64,000 bases of DNA from Odontocerum albicorne (Eukaryota; Arthropoda; Insecta; Trichoptera; Odontoceridae), in the NCBI GenBank assembly GCA_949825065.1, contig OX463848.1, positions 27,180,699 to 27,244,698 on the forward strand, in the 5' to 3' direction. A program made the position numbers and the translations under genes. Below are positions 42,203 through 53,634 of this stretch, one piece after another. The notes beneath the pieces are model-generated. The model was given only the letters and a program-made list of their open reading frames with translations. It was not told the origin of the DNA and made no database searches. Numbering within the stretch: the stretch's first letter is position 1; each line of letters opens with the position of its first letter.

Positions 42203-42223
42203 GGGGGGGGGGGGGGGGGGGGG
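42203..42223. repeat. Homopolymer run of 21 G
   Basis: An unbroken G run in AT-rich DNA. Its length may be uncertain, because long G runs are hard to sequence. Confidence 0.95.
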
Positions 42224-42906
42224 TATTAAAGTTTTAAGTATTTTTGAATACTTGATACACTCGTATGCAACTTCAAATCTGATCTGAGAAAACATCAGCG
42301 CAAATTACCATTTACGACAGCGTGGAGGATTTTGTAGTGTTGTGTTTTGATAAATGATGTTTTAAGTTTCTGTAAATGTGTCGAGAACTTTAATGTTTTA
42401 ATTTTTTTATTACTTATGTAATTTGTCAATTTCACAGATTTTTGTTTACCACTGTTTATTTTATTCAAATTAATGCAAACAAGATAACTTGCTTTTTGCC
42501 CAAGCATGTTTACGTTTTTTTTAAACGATAAATGTTTGGATAAATAAATCGATATTTTTTATTTATTTTTGTGTATTTCATTAAAATTTTCTTATGCTGA
42601 AACTAACAACTAACAATCGCGTTAACTCTCTTTGGAATTTTTTTCTTACATTTTTTTCTTCTTACAAGTCTTAGTTTAAAATGACGCTCTTCATTGTTGT
42701 TTAAATAAACTGTTGTTCAAAAGTAACGCCAATGCATTTGCTCTAAAGTAGAAAATATATTCTTAAAAAAGGTAAAAGAATCATTAGGTGTGAATGAAAA
42801 ACGTTTATTTCTTTTCGGCTATAATTAGTACATACAGTGTTTTCCAAAACTATCTAGTGAAATATATTTTATTTTTTTAATTACTCACCATCTCGAACTT
42901 CTCACG
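42224..42906. other. Unassigned AT-rich DNA
   Basis: A 70-codon Lys- and Ile-rich minus-strand frame (42295-42507) with no domain. Confidence 0.45.
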
Positions 42907-43329
42907 GTGTGTAACTATAGAAGCCTCGAAACAAGAAGGCGAGAATCGATTGCGATATTCCTACTAAACGTTTTTCAAGGTTGCTTTAACTGTCCCGCGA
43001 TTCTAGAAGCACTAAGTTTATATGTACCTAATAAATATAGCCGTGTAAGGAATCACCCTCTATTCTACATACCAACTTACAGAACGAATATCATGGCTAA
43101 ACACTCAGTCACGCGTGGTATAGAGATATTGAACCAACTGAATGCCACTGTGGATATATTCTCGGCACCGCCTAGCAGTATGAGAAGAATTTTGGCTGAT
43201 TTGTTCCTAACGAATAAGCTAATTCTAGAAGCAGACCCTCTTTACGTAACAGGAGATTTTCGTGCAAAGTGGATAGAAAAAAAAAACAATTGTTGCCAAT
43301 ATGAACCCCGCATGTGTAACTGTCGTTAG
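42907..43329 (+). pseudogene. LINE-B ORF2 C-terminal fragment, open frame
   Basis: A 140-codon open frame: RSLETRRRESIAIFLLNVFQ, NCPAILEALSLYVPNKYSRV, NHPLFYIPTYRTN, RGIEILNQLNATVDIFSA. It matches the region after the RT domain in Jockey/CR1-like ORF2 proteins ('SL..RR....FL...L.G..D.P.LL..L...VP.R.LR....F..P..RT.Y....P..R....N'). The DNA is less AT-rich than its flanks. The related relic at 21240-21785 is more decayed. No RT domain precedes it, so the copy is 5'-truncated and cannot act alone. Confidence 0.75.
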
Positions 43330-43654
43330 CTAATTGCTATGGACACAGCTGAATTGTTGCTGGTTTCGTGTGTTCGAGTGTGGAAATCAATTTCAGTCAA
43401 TATATTGGGGCTGTCAATGATATTGTAAATACGCATATACAGAAACATCAATTGAAATAATAATATAATCCTTTCACAGTTATTTTTATTTATAATTCGA
43501 CGTGAAATAAATTGCCTGCCTTTTATAAATTAAAAAGCTGCGATCTTGAGGTGATAAAATATTTTGAACAGCGCTAAGAAAGTCATATAGTTCGTGTTTT
43601 ATCAATTATTAGATTTCTTAAAATAACCATTTTTAAAAGTGCACTGTCGGTTCA
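43330..43654. other. Unassigned; possible old repeat at 43520-43590
   Basis: GAACAGCGCTAAGAAAGTCA echoes 20713-20733. Otherwise nothing. Confidence 0.4.
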
Positions 43655-43990
43655 CACAATGTGACAATGTGTGATAGAATAGCGATGAAAGGATGAGGGA
43701 TGAATGTGAAATTAAAACTGATGTATTAAGATGAGATGATTTGGTCATGTAAAATGAATGAAAGACGAAATAATAACAAAACAAATATACAAATATGAGT
43801 GGAAGGTGTGATAAAGGAAAACCACGGAAAGTATGTTTGGAACAAATTAATTATATTTTGAAAGAAAGAAATGTAAAAAGACAGATACAATCAGCTGCAT
43901 GGATGTATTGGAGGAGGCAAAGATGTGTCATGAGCAAGGAAAGTCTGACGCTCTGTCCTCTCTGTCTAATGATGGTGTGTATGTTCCGTT
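43655..43990 (+). mobile_element. LINE-A relic, C-terminal end
   Basis: Reads 'DEGMNVKLKLMY*DEMIWSCKMNE', then in an open frame (43795-43995) GRCDKGKPRKVCLEQINYIL, KERNVKRQIQ, and RQRCVMSKESLTLCPLCLMM. The family pattern is RGRPRKVWLDQVN.IL.E.NVKS..N.R.CM....EEAK.VC. The final 'GVYVPFV' lacks the usual GTGATGGTATG. Confidence 0.75.
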
Positions 43991-44464
43991 CGTAAATTGT
44001 GTAAAATGGTGTAATTATGGCGAATGTAGTTTTTTATAATTTTTTTATCAAAAGTGATATGTTTTCCATGTACGCCTTTAAATATAACTATATGTATATT
44101 TGGAAAACAAAGGTAACGTCTAAAAATATTATTTATCCAAGTTGGAAAAAGGGTTCTACTCTCTTACATACGTTAATTCGTTATTCCGAGGGTCGTTGAA
44201 TCCCGGAGGAAACATTTCCGAAAAATTTACATTAGATAGTTTTATGTGTTTGCAACACTATTTTTAGGTTCAAACCATATAACATATGGTATAATGGATT
44301 TTTTTACAATTTTGATGTGTCAATTATCGTCAAGACCATTTTAAAATGATCTGTATAGTGAATATATCTATGTAAATGGAGATGCACAACATAATAACTA
44401 AAGGAAATTCTGGATGAGAAAAAGGTGACGTTAATGAGAAATTGAAGAATAAATGTGATAAGAC
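43991..44464. other. Unassigned AT-rich DNA
   Basis: A 60-codon aromatic-rich frame (44017-44199) has no domain. TGGTATAATGGATTTTTTTAC at 44287 is unremarkable. Confidence 0.4.
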
Positions 44465-44925
44465 GTTTCGATACACTTGATCCAACCATACTTTCCTTGG
44501 TCTTCCTTTACCACGCCTTCGACTTACATTTGCACTGTATATAAATGTGGTTTTAGTCTGTTCATTCGTTTCATTTACCAAAATCATCTCAGAGGCTCTT
44601 CTTCATCTTACTCGACTCATCAGCATTAAGTTCACATTCATCCCTATTCACTTCATTCCGTATTATGTTATACATTGTCATATATTATTCTCAATGCACG
44701 CATTTCCACAACATTTATTCGACTGCTTTCAGTATTTTCTTATATATCAAAGTAGACACTGAAATACTGTTGTAGATTATCATCTTAGCAGATTTTTATA
44801 CTGTTCGATTCGAGTGTATATGTTTAGGTGCCCATTTGATTTTATATCGTATCGCTACACGCCGTTCGATATCTCTCGTAATTCTTCCATCATCTGAGAA
44901 AAACTACGAAAGAAGACTACAACAT
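44465..44925 (-). mobile_element. LINE-A relic, YGS region to RGRPRK
   Basis: The minus strand contains NETNEQTKTTFIYSANVSRR and RGKGRPRKVWLDQV in one frame. Further upstream are 'FWWVEE..LRADESSKMKKSL' and the decayed YGSETW zone near 44770. The 3' end is lost at 44465. The upstream limit at about 44925 is a T-rich junction with LINE-G, as in the 14.3-15.3 kb copy. Confidence 0.8.
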
Positions 44926-45820
44926 TTTTTTTTGTTAATCAGTAAGCGTCTTTTTCTTTGCTTGCCCAATGCCGAGCGTCGTGGTTCTCTGGTATATCTG
45001 GAACTAAGTCCACCATTTGTTCCCATCCTTTCAGGTCTTGGCCCTTGTTAAATGTAGTGTTTAAAACGGGTTAAGTATGTCAGGATCCTTTTCCTGCATG
45101 TTGTCGAAAGTCTTTCGGTAATTTCTAATGCTTGAATGCTGGAGCCTTTTTTTTATTGGAGTTGAGTTGGGAAGAGAGCTACCTTGCTTATCGCGTACAA
45201 GGTCGCAGAATCGTGGTGGTGTTTTATCCGTAGCGAACTGTGTCGCCAAGGATTTTTCCCTTTTTTTTGTGTTCCCTGTTCTCGCTGTTCTGTGTCTCAT
45301 GTGTGTATATGTTGGTAATGCATGTATCCGTGATATGAACGAATGCGTCTGTGCACGGTTTATATGGGTCCCATCCCGGTATTTGCCTTACGACTGAGGA
45401 ATCACAGCAAACTCAGACGGGATGGCCGGCAACGTGGCTTTCCGATGTAGTGGAGACGTTGGCGAGTCTTGCTAACCGCTGGATACGCAGCATCCGCTTT
45501 CAACATTACATCTTGAAGCTATCTATCATATTTCTTTATCATCGTCCATGTTTACATTCCATACAGTGCTATGGAGAATACTGGAGATTTCACAATATAG
45601 AATTTGATTCTTCAGAGTTAAGAACGGTTCATCCATATCGTCGTCAGATTTGTCATAGCTAATTTCGGCATTATATTTCGTCTTTGTTCCTCTGCTTCAC
45701 GTCCTCCATTTTGTGAAATGAGAGCACCTAGGTATATAAACTCATTAACCTTTTTGTAGTTCCATAACGAGTAAATTTTTTGTTTGAGTGTCAAATCAGT
45801 AGGAATAAATAAACACAAGC
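44926..45820 (-). mobile_element. LINE-G relic, RT thumb to A-rich 3' end
   Basis: The minus strand begins near 45820 with NYKKVNEFIYLGALISQNGG, REAEEQRRNIMPKLAMTNLT and TIWMNRS, the 'F.YLG..I...GG...EI..R...A..A...L..IW..R' RT thumb. It goes on to IKFYIVKSPVFSIALYGM and TWTMIKK. Less certain sequence follows, then YRKTFDNMQEKDPDI near 45100 and GIGQAKKKTL near 44960. A T-run on the plus strand at 44927-44936 corresponds to an A-rich 3' end. Confidence 0.65.
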
Positions 45821-47929
45821 ATTCTTAATAATCTCATTGTGCTATATATGTTACAAGCAATAACATAATTTGAGATAAGTTGAAGTGCTTAACAGTAATT
45901 TTTCAAAGAAATGTTTCGAAAATTCCAGTGGGAATTGGTCTCACTTGTTTTTATCGGTGTCCTCTTTGTAGAAATATTAATATAAAATGATCGAAAAGTC
46001 GTCAACATGATTGGTCAGCAAAATTGAATTAGATTGGATCTTTGACCCAAATTTCTTTGTTTGTGTCCGCAATCTTCTGTTTTTGACTGTGGGTAAAATA
46101 AACGATAAAACCTTATGGCTCCAAAAATATTACTCATGGTATCGGATATTTAAACAATATGTTTTATTTTGGAGTCCGTAAATATAATATACAGAATGTT
46201 GAGATTTTTTTTAACTTATGACTGCGGAGGAATTTACGTTTAAGTTTTAATATATTTTTTAGTTTAATTGAATAAATTAAGCTATCTTTTTCTTTGTTTT
46301 AATTATTGAGTTCAATTCTGGTTTCAAAAACATCTGTTTTATTCGTCAGGTGATGAGGAACTAAATTACACGTTTTAAACATTTTTGTTATCGGTCACTG
46401 GTAATAAAAATACTAAAGTAACTACACTGTTGTATTATATTTCTTGGTGTTTTTTTTAATATTTTAGGTTAGACCTATGTGTAAGACTAGTGATCTATGA
46501 TATTTTCTTGGTCACCTTAATTGCAAACTTTTTACTGACGGGGACCCAATTAATTGACAACAATTTAATCTTATTCTTAAAAAGTATAGCTTAACTCATG
46601 AAACATGAAATAAGTGCGATTATTTCACAATTTCAAACTTAATTTAACCTACAGTTCAATTTACACAAAACTTAATCAAAAGATGGTCAATCTAGACTGA
46701 TGATTTTTACCATCTTATTTATAGTAATCAAATAAATATCTAAAGAATGTAATAAATTAATTGCAATATATTAGCGTGTCATGCACTATCCTGAAAAGTA
46801 CCAAAGCTACCGATATTTGATACGTTTTTACTTGAAGGCTTTTTTATCTGAATATATTTTTGTCCTGGTGCTTAGTAGCTGCTTGATATCAAGTTTTGCA
46901 GCGCTCGCTTTTTGATAGACGATGTTACGAAATAGAGCTATATAAATTCTTATTTCTTAAAAGCTGCATGCTAAATCGACATTTCATTTTCAATTTTATG
47001 ATTTCACATGTTCCTTATTCGCTTTGATAGCTCAAATATTTAGCTGAAAAAGGATAATAAAACCTGTGAAAACGGAGTTTACAATCTCCTTGCTAGACTT
47101 GTTGTTTTTAGAAAATTGGATCTATATTTACAAGTTAATTAAAATTATTGCAATTACTACCCTTTTGTTGAAATTTGATATTTTTCATCGCCACTAAGCC
47201 ACATTACCATAGTTTTTAAATTTAAGAATTGATTCACTTTTTTTTGTGAACAATTTTTTGAAATAACACTCCAATGAAAATGTTCACAAATGTGATGATA
47301 CGTCAAATGTACAAAATACTTGCTTATCAAAATCTTGTAAAGCACATTTAACCAATTTAAACACAAATTACTAAACTTAATAACTGCCATACAAAAACCT
47401 CTTGGGTTTATATGCCTGTTTTTGCGAAATACCCTAAATGTATTATATTATAACATACTCGTATGTGTTCAAAATGTTTCGTTTCTTATTATATATTTTA
47501 TCTGTCTACTTAACTTTCTTATTACTAGGATTATTAACCAGTAAAACTTGTTTATTGGAAAGCAGAAGTTGGTAAATACAGCTAGATTTCTTATATTTGT
47601 TGAATTTTATGCATAAATGTTCGTTTTACTTTTTTCAGTGACACGTTGCTGTTAAATAATATTTTGAAATTATTACCATCTTTTTACGGCTTAATTTAAG
47701 GAGTTTAATTTGACATGTCTCAGAAACAGTAAAATACTGTTTGCTAACTTGTGCCAAAAACCCGATGGTATGAATATAAACGAGAATATTAATTTTTTTT
47801 AACATGTTTATTTATCGATAAACCAATTGAGTGCGCCAGCATTACACTTTATAAAATATATTAAATATTTTTTTATTGGCAAATATTTTAATGTCTAACT
47901 TGTCTAGTAATAATAACAATAAAAGGACA
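45821..47929. other. Unassigned AT-rich DNA
   Basis: The longest stretch without a recognisable repeat. The 77-codon minus-strand frame (47157-47390) is unremarkable. TACTCGTA at 47456-47463. Confidence 0.45.
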
Positions 47930-48010
47930 GTTTATATAATGCCGTTTAGAGAGCAGGCTCCCTTCAAGGGCGCTCGTACTGGGAATTCGAACCTAGACCC
48001 ATTAGATTAG
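47930..48010 (-). mobile_element. SINE-3 relic
   Basis: Plus strand: ATGCCGTTTAGAGAGCAGGC, CCCTTCAAGGGCGCTCGTAC, TGGGAATTCGAACC. This is the complement of the 16366 copy, including the 'GGTTCGAATTCC'-like B box. Confidence 0.7.
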
Positions 48011-48592
48011 GTACTTCCCCATATCGGCATAGGTTCAGAAAAAAAAAACATTTTATAAGAAAATCGCAGAAAACTCACTAAGGGTACACAAACTGCAAAG
48101 AAACCTTTCTAGATGTTCTAATATGTGATATTAACACATTCGACTTTAAGTGTAGTGTATGTGTGTAGTATTCTTATATAATCATACATTTTAATCAGAT
48201 CTACAAAAAAGGTCTCTATCATGTATATGAATTTTGAATGAATAATGTTAAGTCAGCTCAGTCTTCGGGTCAGTCTTCCCGACAGTATGAGCAAGTCTCT
48301 AATTTTCAAATTGTCCCCTCTGGCCCCAACGCGCAACGGCTTGAAAGGGACAAGTTTTGAAACGTATGACCAAACTATGAAGACATTGTGCAGTACTCCT
48401 ACCCTAATTGAATTTTGGGAAAACCAAATTTTATCAATTAGACTAATTTAAATACATGTGAATATAATTATAATAAATATATGAATTGCCTAACGTTATT
48501 TAAGGAATGAGTATGTTGAAGAGAGACAAAAAATTGCTCCTCTTTCGTATTAATTAAGAGGAAATATGCTTGTCTGTCTTACAATTTCGTTT
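48011..48592. other. Unassigned AT-rich DNA
   Basis: The 68-codon plus-strand frame at 48245-48451 begins SQLSLRVSLPDSMSKS and has no known domain. Confidence 0.4.
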
Positions 48593-48757
48593 TTGTATAA
48601 TCTGGCGGATTTATTGTCTTCCAATCAACTAGAAATATGTTCAATAGGCTTTTAGTGAAAACCAGACTAGAACCTTTTTTTTTAAATAAAATTTGGTTGA
48701 ACCCATAAACGCCCGGGCTGGAGAAAAGGTAACTTACCAACTGGACCACGAAAATAG
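48593..48757 (-). mobile_element. SINE-2X copy
   Basis: The minus strand reads CGTGGTCCAGTTGGTAAGTT, CTCCAGCCCGGGCGTTTATG and GGTTCAACC. The tail is the complement of TAATCTGGCGGATTTATTGT and CTTCCAATCAACTAG. It ends 93 bp before a SINE-1 fragment. Confidence 0.75.
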
Positions 48758-48850
48758 TTTTTTTTGTAGTATAATATATGTCGATTTGTCCTTTATATGT
48801 GCCGATGTTTTCGACATATACCTATACGTTTACGACATATACCTACATTT

Positions 48851-48902
48851 GACGTTGTAATGGCGAGGGTACTTCGACTACGAGGCCCGGCAACGACGAT
48901 GA
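48851..48902 (+). mobile_element. SINE-1 3' end only
   Basis: ACGTTGTAATGGCGAGGGTA, CTTCGACTACGAGGCCCGGC and AACGACGATGA equal the last 50 bp of SINE-1. Confidence 0.7.
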
Positions 48903-49080
48903 TACCTATACAAAGAAACCAGACACTTGGACATGAAGCTCCTTGAAAAAGAGAAAGAGGTCGTCCTAAAATGTGGTGAATGAATAGCATCAACCGAGAT
49001 ATCTGAACCCGACTTCGTAGATGACTTTGGATAAATCGCTTTGGAGATAAGCGATTCGCCACGTCGCCAAGTTAATGGGA
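48903..49080 (+). mobile_element. LINE relic, C-terminal tail
   Basis: Reads IQRNQTLGHEAP, a stop, then KRERGRPKMW, MNSINRDI, LRR, LWINRFGDKRFATSPS and WENA. The family pattern is 'KR.RGRPK.RW.DS...D....G.....A.DR..WR....ADP.W'. It directly follows the SINE-1 3' end. Stops at three places show decay. Confidence 0.65.
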
Positions 49081-50776
49081 AAATGCTTAGTTATATGATG
49101 ATAAATTGTAAAGCGATGTTTCATTTTATATCAGCTGAAAAACGCTTTGTTTTTTTATTTTTTTAAATCCAGCTTATAAGCGCCACAATAAATTAGGGTG
49201 GATGTTTATAAATTCAAAACCAGGAAGTCAATAATGAATAACCGGTACAGCTACCCATAAATATGCATATATTTTTATGCCAACGGTTTTATACACGGAA
49301 AAGTGCACGCAGGCTTTTGTAAATTTACGTTAATATTTGTGGTATTTAGTTAAGTTTAAAATTTAAAAAAATTGGTTTAAGAAGTTCTTTTTAATTGAAT
49401 TAATGTCACCAAGTTATATAATTTTATAACATTAAGATTTGTGTAAAATATACTATTTCCAAACTTAATTAAATATTAGAGCTTCTGTAAAAAATACGGA
49501 ACTTTAAAACTTGAGACTCGTGTCAATTTTATCGATTTAGTACATGTCATAAATTGACGAAATACCACAAACAACCATTATCAAATAATTAAGATTCAAA
49601 AATGATTCGGAATTTTTAATGAAAATACCAAAATCATTGTACAAACTTAAAAACATATCGAGCGTTTTTCGTGGTTGAATGTTAGAAAAGTTTTTTTATG
49701 AAAACCTGGACAGATCAATCTTAGTTTTCTTTAAATATCTCAGATAATTCATTGCGGTCCATATGATTTTTAATTTGCATATATTCGACTAATCCCCTTA
49801 ATGAGCAGTATCGTGTCGTTCAATGTTATTTTTTTGTGATATATTGAACATTATTATTTTAATATCTAAAAAATATTATTTTTGCTTGTTTCAGGTAAGT
49901 TGTATACAGAACATCATTGGAATGTACTATTTTCGGGTAAGCTTATTTTACTCTATAAAGGTATCAATTTTAAATGTGTTGTTTTTTTCAGACTTTTTTT
50001 AAGAAAAAAATGTAAGAAATTCATTATAAAGTTATGTTGTTCATGAGGTTGTGTAAGAGAGACCCATTTAATATAACTGACTCTGTCAATCATCGAGGTA
50101 TGATTGTTGTGAAATCTGGATACTCGTCTCAAAGAATTAGCTGTTAACTAAATTTTACAACTTTCAGAACATGTGGGGGCTTATCACATACACCTATATT
50201 TTACGGTTAGTTTACGGTTCTCCCCACAATACTCGTATATACGCCAGGATCATTATCGTTTTCCAACTTTCTCAGGATTATTGCTATTTGTAATATCAGT
50301 AATAAAAAATATAAAATTCAATAAAACATCGCAATGACCATAAGATCCATCTTGCGAGTAACTTATGTACCAGGCTTTAAATGTAAATATTTTTGAGTTT
50401 CTTAATAACATTGGTACGGTACTTTCTTTTCCTTGAACGATGGCCGTAAACTCCTATGTGAAGGATTATACGCCAGTGTCAAGTTCAGTTCAGTTCAGTT
50501 CGATCCCACCACTACCAACGCTGTTATGGGGGACAAAAAAAAGTCCCCATCCAACGCGATCTACACTAGAAGATCGAAATCTTTTTAGTGACGAAGAATG
50601 AACTGGCCAAAGGGGAGTACTCCTCCGACGACACTACGACGAAACGACTAGGTGGCGACACTCCTGAGTATGAAAAGAATAGTAGCTATGACTGACTTAT
50701 GGTCCGACATCGCGGGAAAAGGAAAATAACTCGCAGAGCACTTTTTTTTCGCCAGTGTGATGGATATGGTACTTAA
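49081..50776. other. Unassigned; minor repeats
   Basis: A short (TTCAG)n run at 50481-50502. The part 50500-50760 is less AT-rich (GACGACACTACGACGAAACG) but has no frame or match that I recognise. TACTCGTA at 50230-50237. Confidence 0.45.
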
Positions 50777-51165
50777 TTGAGGTGTATGACCGCGTGGTAA
50801 CGCACTGAACTTCCGTGCAGAAAGTCGCCGGTTCGAACCCCGCGCTGTGCTACTCCCCTCGAATGACACAGGCATTTTTCCGTCAATATTCGGGGGTATA
50901 AGGATACCTATGACTTCGGTCAAAGGTATTCTTTCAAAAAAGAAAAAAAAAACATGCCGATGTGCTCCGATCGTCTCACTTCAGGTGAGCCATTGGATCC
51001 AGTACAGTGGTGTAGCCGATGAATTTGCTGGTGTGCAACGTCTTACTCATATACAAGAGGAGAAAAAGTAAAAATGATGAAAAATATTCCACGGCACAGC
51101 TTTCTAACTAAATCAACGTTGGAGCGGCGAGGGGATCCTCGACTACAAGGCCCAGCAATCACCAC
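50777..51165 (+). mobile_element. SINE-1 copy, full length
   Basis: Head with A-box-like TGACCGCGTGGTAACGCACT and B box GGTTCGAACCCC at 50831. Middle: GGATACCTATGACTTCGGTC, an A run, GTGCTCCGATCGTCTCACTT and GCCGATGAATTTGCTGGTG. The 3' block is TTGGAGCGGCGAGGGGATCC and CTACAAGGCCCAGCAATC. At about 390 bp this is the best reference for the family. No target duplication was identified with confidence. Pol III transcription is inferred from the boxes. Confidence 0.85.
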
Positions 51166-51894
51166 TTAATTGTATTCGTAATTAGAAATTCATTTCTATA
51201 TCCGAAACATGTTTTAGACCATCTTTATTTTTCTGATACTATTTGACAGATGTCACTTCTGTGGTGTGATTATTCGACAAAAAATAACAATAGCATTTTT
51301 TATTTACTTCTTTCATTATTGACGGGTTATTGCTAGTAATACATAATAATCGAAACGATTGTAGAAGATTCGCAAATGTTCAATTGAATAACATTTCTGA
51401 AGATTTCTGAGAAATCGGAGAGGCGCTTTGGAAGGGTTTATCGGTTGATAAATTCAATCACGAAAATTCCGTAAAACGTCGATTGAATTTTCAAGTTTCT
51501 TTTAAATATATTCTTTTATGTGAAAGATAAATAATGCTTACCTTTTATTTACCTTACTATTAAAATAGTTCTCGTTATGTTTGTCTGCCTGTACCATGCA
51601 CTCAAAAACCACTGAATAGATTTTTATCCAGTTTGTTCCATTTTCTAGTTTATTCTTTGACGAAGAATAATAAAAGGATGAATTCCGCTACTTCTTTAGG
51701 AGGCTGATCAGTTAAAACAAATTTAAACTACTCGTAAGTTGTCGCCTTTCGAAGAAGAAAGACGACGTTTGAAAGTGTTTCTAAACTATGATGCCAATAA
51801 TGAATATGTATCAAATAAATCAACTGTTCAAAAGACAATTGGCACCGGTAATATTGTATCAGATATTCGGGAAGATATCTCGATTACTACAACA
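51166..51894. other. Unassigned AT-rich DNA
   Basis: TACTCGTA at 51729-51736. CTATTAAAATAGTTCTCGTT and the region to 51660 ('CTGTACCATGCACTCAAAAACCACTG') have no recognised meaning. Confidence 0.4.
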
Positions 51895-52591
51895 TAATGA
51901 TGATAAAACCATGGAACTTCTTAAGAAAAATCCCTGGCGCAATTTTTAGCAATATGACCAATTTCACATTAATGTAAATAATCTTATAGACCTTCTCCAA
52001 TAACGACTGAATATGATTAGTCCAATGGGTCTGGTTAAGAAAATCCCTGATGCAAGCTTTATCAACGTGACGAATTTAGCATAAATGTTAATAATCTTAC
52101 GAACCTTCTCTAATAATTCAGAAATATGATAAATCCAATGGGGTTGGTTAAGAAAAATCCCCGATGCAATATTTACCAACATGACAAATTTAACATTTAT
52201 GTTAATAATCGTATCAACCTCCAATAATTACGAAAGATGAAAAATCCAGTGGGACTGGTTAAGAAAAATATTTTTACAATTTTTAGTAACATAACCAATT
52301 TCACATAAAAGTGATTAATCTTACAAACCTCTAATATGTTAATGACGAAAGGTGGGTCCTATGGGGCTAGTCAAGAAAGTACTCAATGCAAATTTTAGCA
52401 ACATGACAAATTTAACTTACAAACCTTCTTCAATAATTACGAAAGATGATAAATTTAATGGGACTGCTTAAGAGAAATCGCCGATGATTTTTTTAGCGAT
52501 GTTGTCAATTTCACATTAATGTTAATAACCTTACAAACCTTGACCAATAATTGATGATGATAAATCCAATGGGGCTGAATAAGAAAAAATC

Positions 52592-53557
52592 GGGATTGCT
52601 CTTGAGATCCTTGAGAAATACTACCAGGACTGGAGGCTCAAAATCAATGACGCCAAAACTGAGGCCATCATGTTCTCCCGAAGAATCGAGGAAAGAGTAC
52701 CGTCGATGCCCTTATTCATCGGTGGTTGCCTGGTTGAGTGGCAGGACGTGGTTAAATACCTCGGCCTGCACCTTGACCGGCGACTGACGTGGAAAACCCA
52801 TTTGAATACCATCAGACAGAAGGGTCACAAGGGCATAGGGGCTACCAGTTCGATATTTCATCGACGCAGCTTCCTTTCCCCCAAAAATAAACTCCTCTAT
52901 AAAACCCTTATTCGTCCTATCTTGACCTATGCTGCATCCGTTTGGGGTAGTGTGAGCAACACGGATCACCTGAAACTCCAGAGAGTGCAGAACAAGGCAT
53001 TCAAGATATCTTTTAACACCCATCCCAGAACCAATCTTACCCGACTTCACGCTGAACAGCGAGAAGAAACCCTACAACACCACATCCTCGCTTGGACCGT
53101 GAAGTTCTATAAAAGCCAACAAAATCACAGAAATCCCTTAGTCGCTGCCCTGGGGGCTTACAAGAGTAAATCCGACCTACCCTTCCGTTATAAGCACAAG
53201 CTCCCGAAGCATTATCTGTTGCCTGACTAGTCCACCTTCAGTATTAGCTGGGACGACCAAGGTCTGAGTGAATGTGATGGAATACAAGTAGCCTGAACGA
53301 GTGGACTTGTTTTTGCTAAATAATTAGTGTAAGAATTGTTATCTAGTTATCAGTAGTATGTAGGTGTTAATTATTTCTAAGATCTCATATATTAAGATTG
53401 AATAAATAAAATAAAATGATATGTAGGAAAATAAGATTAAGTAAGTTCATATATTATAACATATAATTAAGATTAGTTAAGTAATAAATGTGTATATAGG
53501 TATAGCCTTGACAAATGTTTGTACAATAATTAACTTTGTTTAATAAAAAATAAAAAA
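52592..53557 (+). mobile_element. Jockey-like LINE, 5'-truncated, inserted in satellite
   Basis: The insert begins inside ORF2 at about 52592. It has a 211-codon open end of ORF2, a 3' UTR of about 310 bp and an A-rich tail (TAATAAAAAATAAAAAA, 53541-53557). The satellite sequence is broken exactly here: AAGAAAAAATC precedes it and CAGAAAAATCC follows, an imperfect target duplication of about 9-10 bp. The 3' UTR is AT-rich, unlike the coding part. It is clearly younger than the relics around it, because the reading frame is intact. Confidence 0.85.
52595..53230 (+). CDS. Jockey-type ORF2 C-terminal part (partial, 5'-truncated)
   Basis: The frame runs open from 52595, before the first ATG at 52670, to a TAG at 53228. 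N-terminally it reads LEILEKYYQDWRLKINDAKT, EAIMFSRR, the RT 'W.L..N..KT..I.FS' step. Then come VKYLGLHLDRRLTWKTHL, KNKLLYKTLIRPILTYAASV, WGSVSNTDHLKLQRVQNKAF and KISFNTHPRTNLTRLHAE. These are thumb and post-RT motifs of Jockey-clade enzymes. The catalytic FADD box and the endonuclease are missing, so no activity is expected. The family's ORF2 is roughly 900 residues; this is the last 211. Confidence 0.85.
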   Translation: MALEILEKYYQDWRLKINDAKTEAIMFSRRIEERVPSMPLFIGGCLVEWQDVVKYLGLHLDRRLTWKTHLNTIRQKGHKGIGATSSIFHRRSFLSPKNKLLYKTLIRPILTYAASVWGSVSNTDHLKLQRVQNKAFKISFNTHPRTNLTRLHAEQREETLQHHILAWTVKFYKSQQNHRNPLVAALGAYKSKSDLPFRYKHKLPKHYLLPD

Positions 53558-53634
53558 TCAGAAAAATCCCCAACGCAATTTTTGTGACATGGCCATTTCA
53601 ACATTAATGTTGGTAATTTTACAAATCTCGAAAA

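Larger units (their letters stand above)
51895..53634. repeat. Degenerate satellite, about 112-bp period, split by a LINE
   Basis: The landmark TCCAATGGG(G)CTGGTTAAGA recurs at 52021, 52134, 52245, 52357, 52454 and 52566, with a decayed first copy at 51908: steps of 113, 113, 111, 112, 97 and 112. Other shared steps are ACATGACAAATTTAAC, TTAATAATCTTAC and ACCTTCTCCAATAATTACG. The array resumes at 53558 (AGAAAAATCCCCAACGCAAT) after a LINE insertion. Copies are diverged, so the array is old. Confidence 0.9.

Noticed and set aside
51964..52224. 86-codon minus-strand frame with internal repeats
   Set aside because: The peptide repeat is the 112-bp satellite read in one frame; units elsewhere in the array break the frame.
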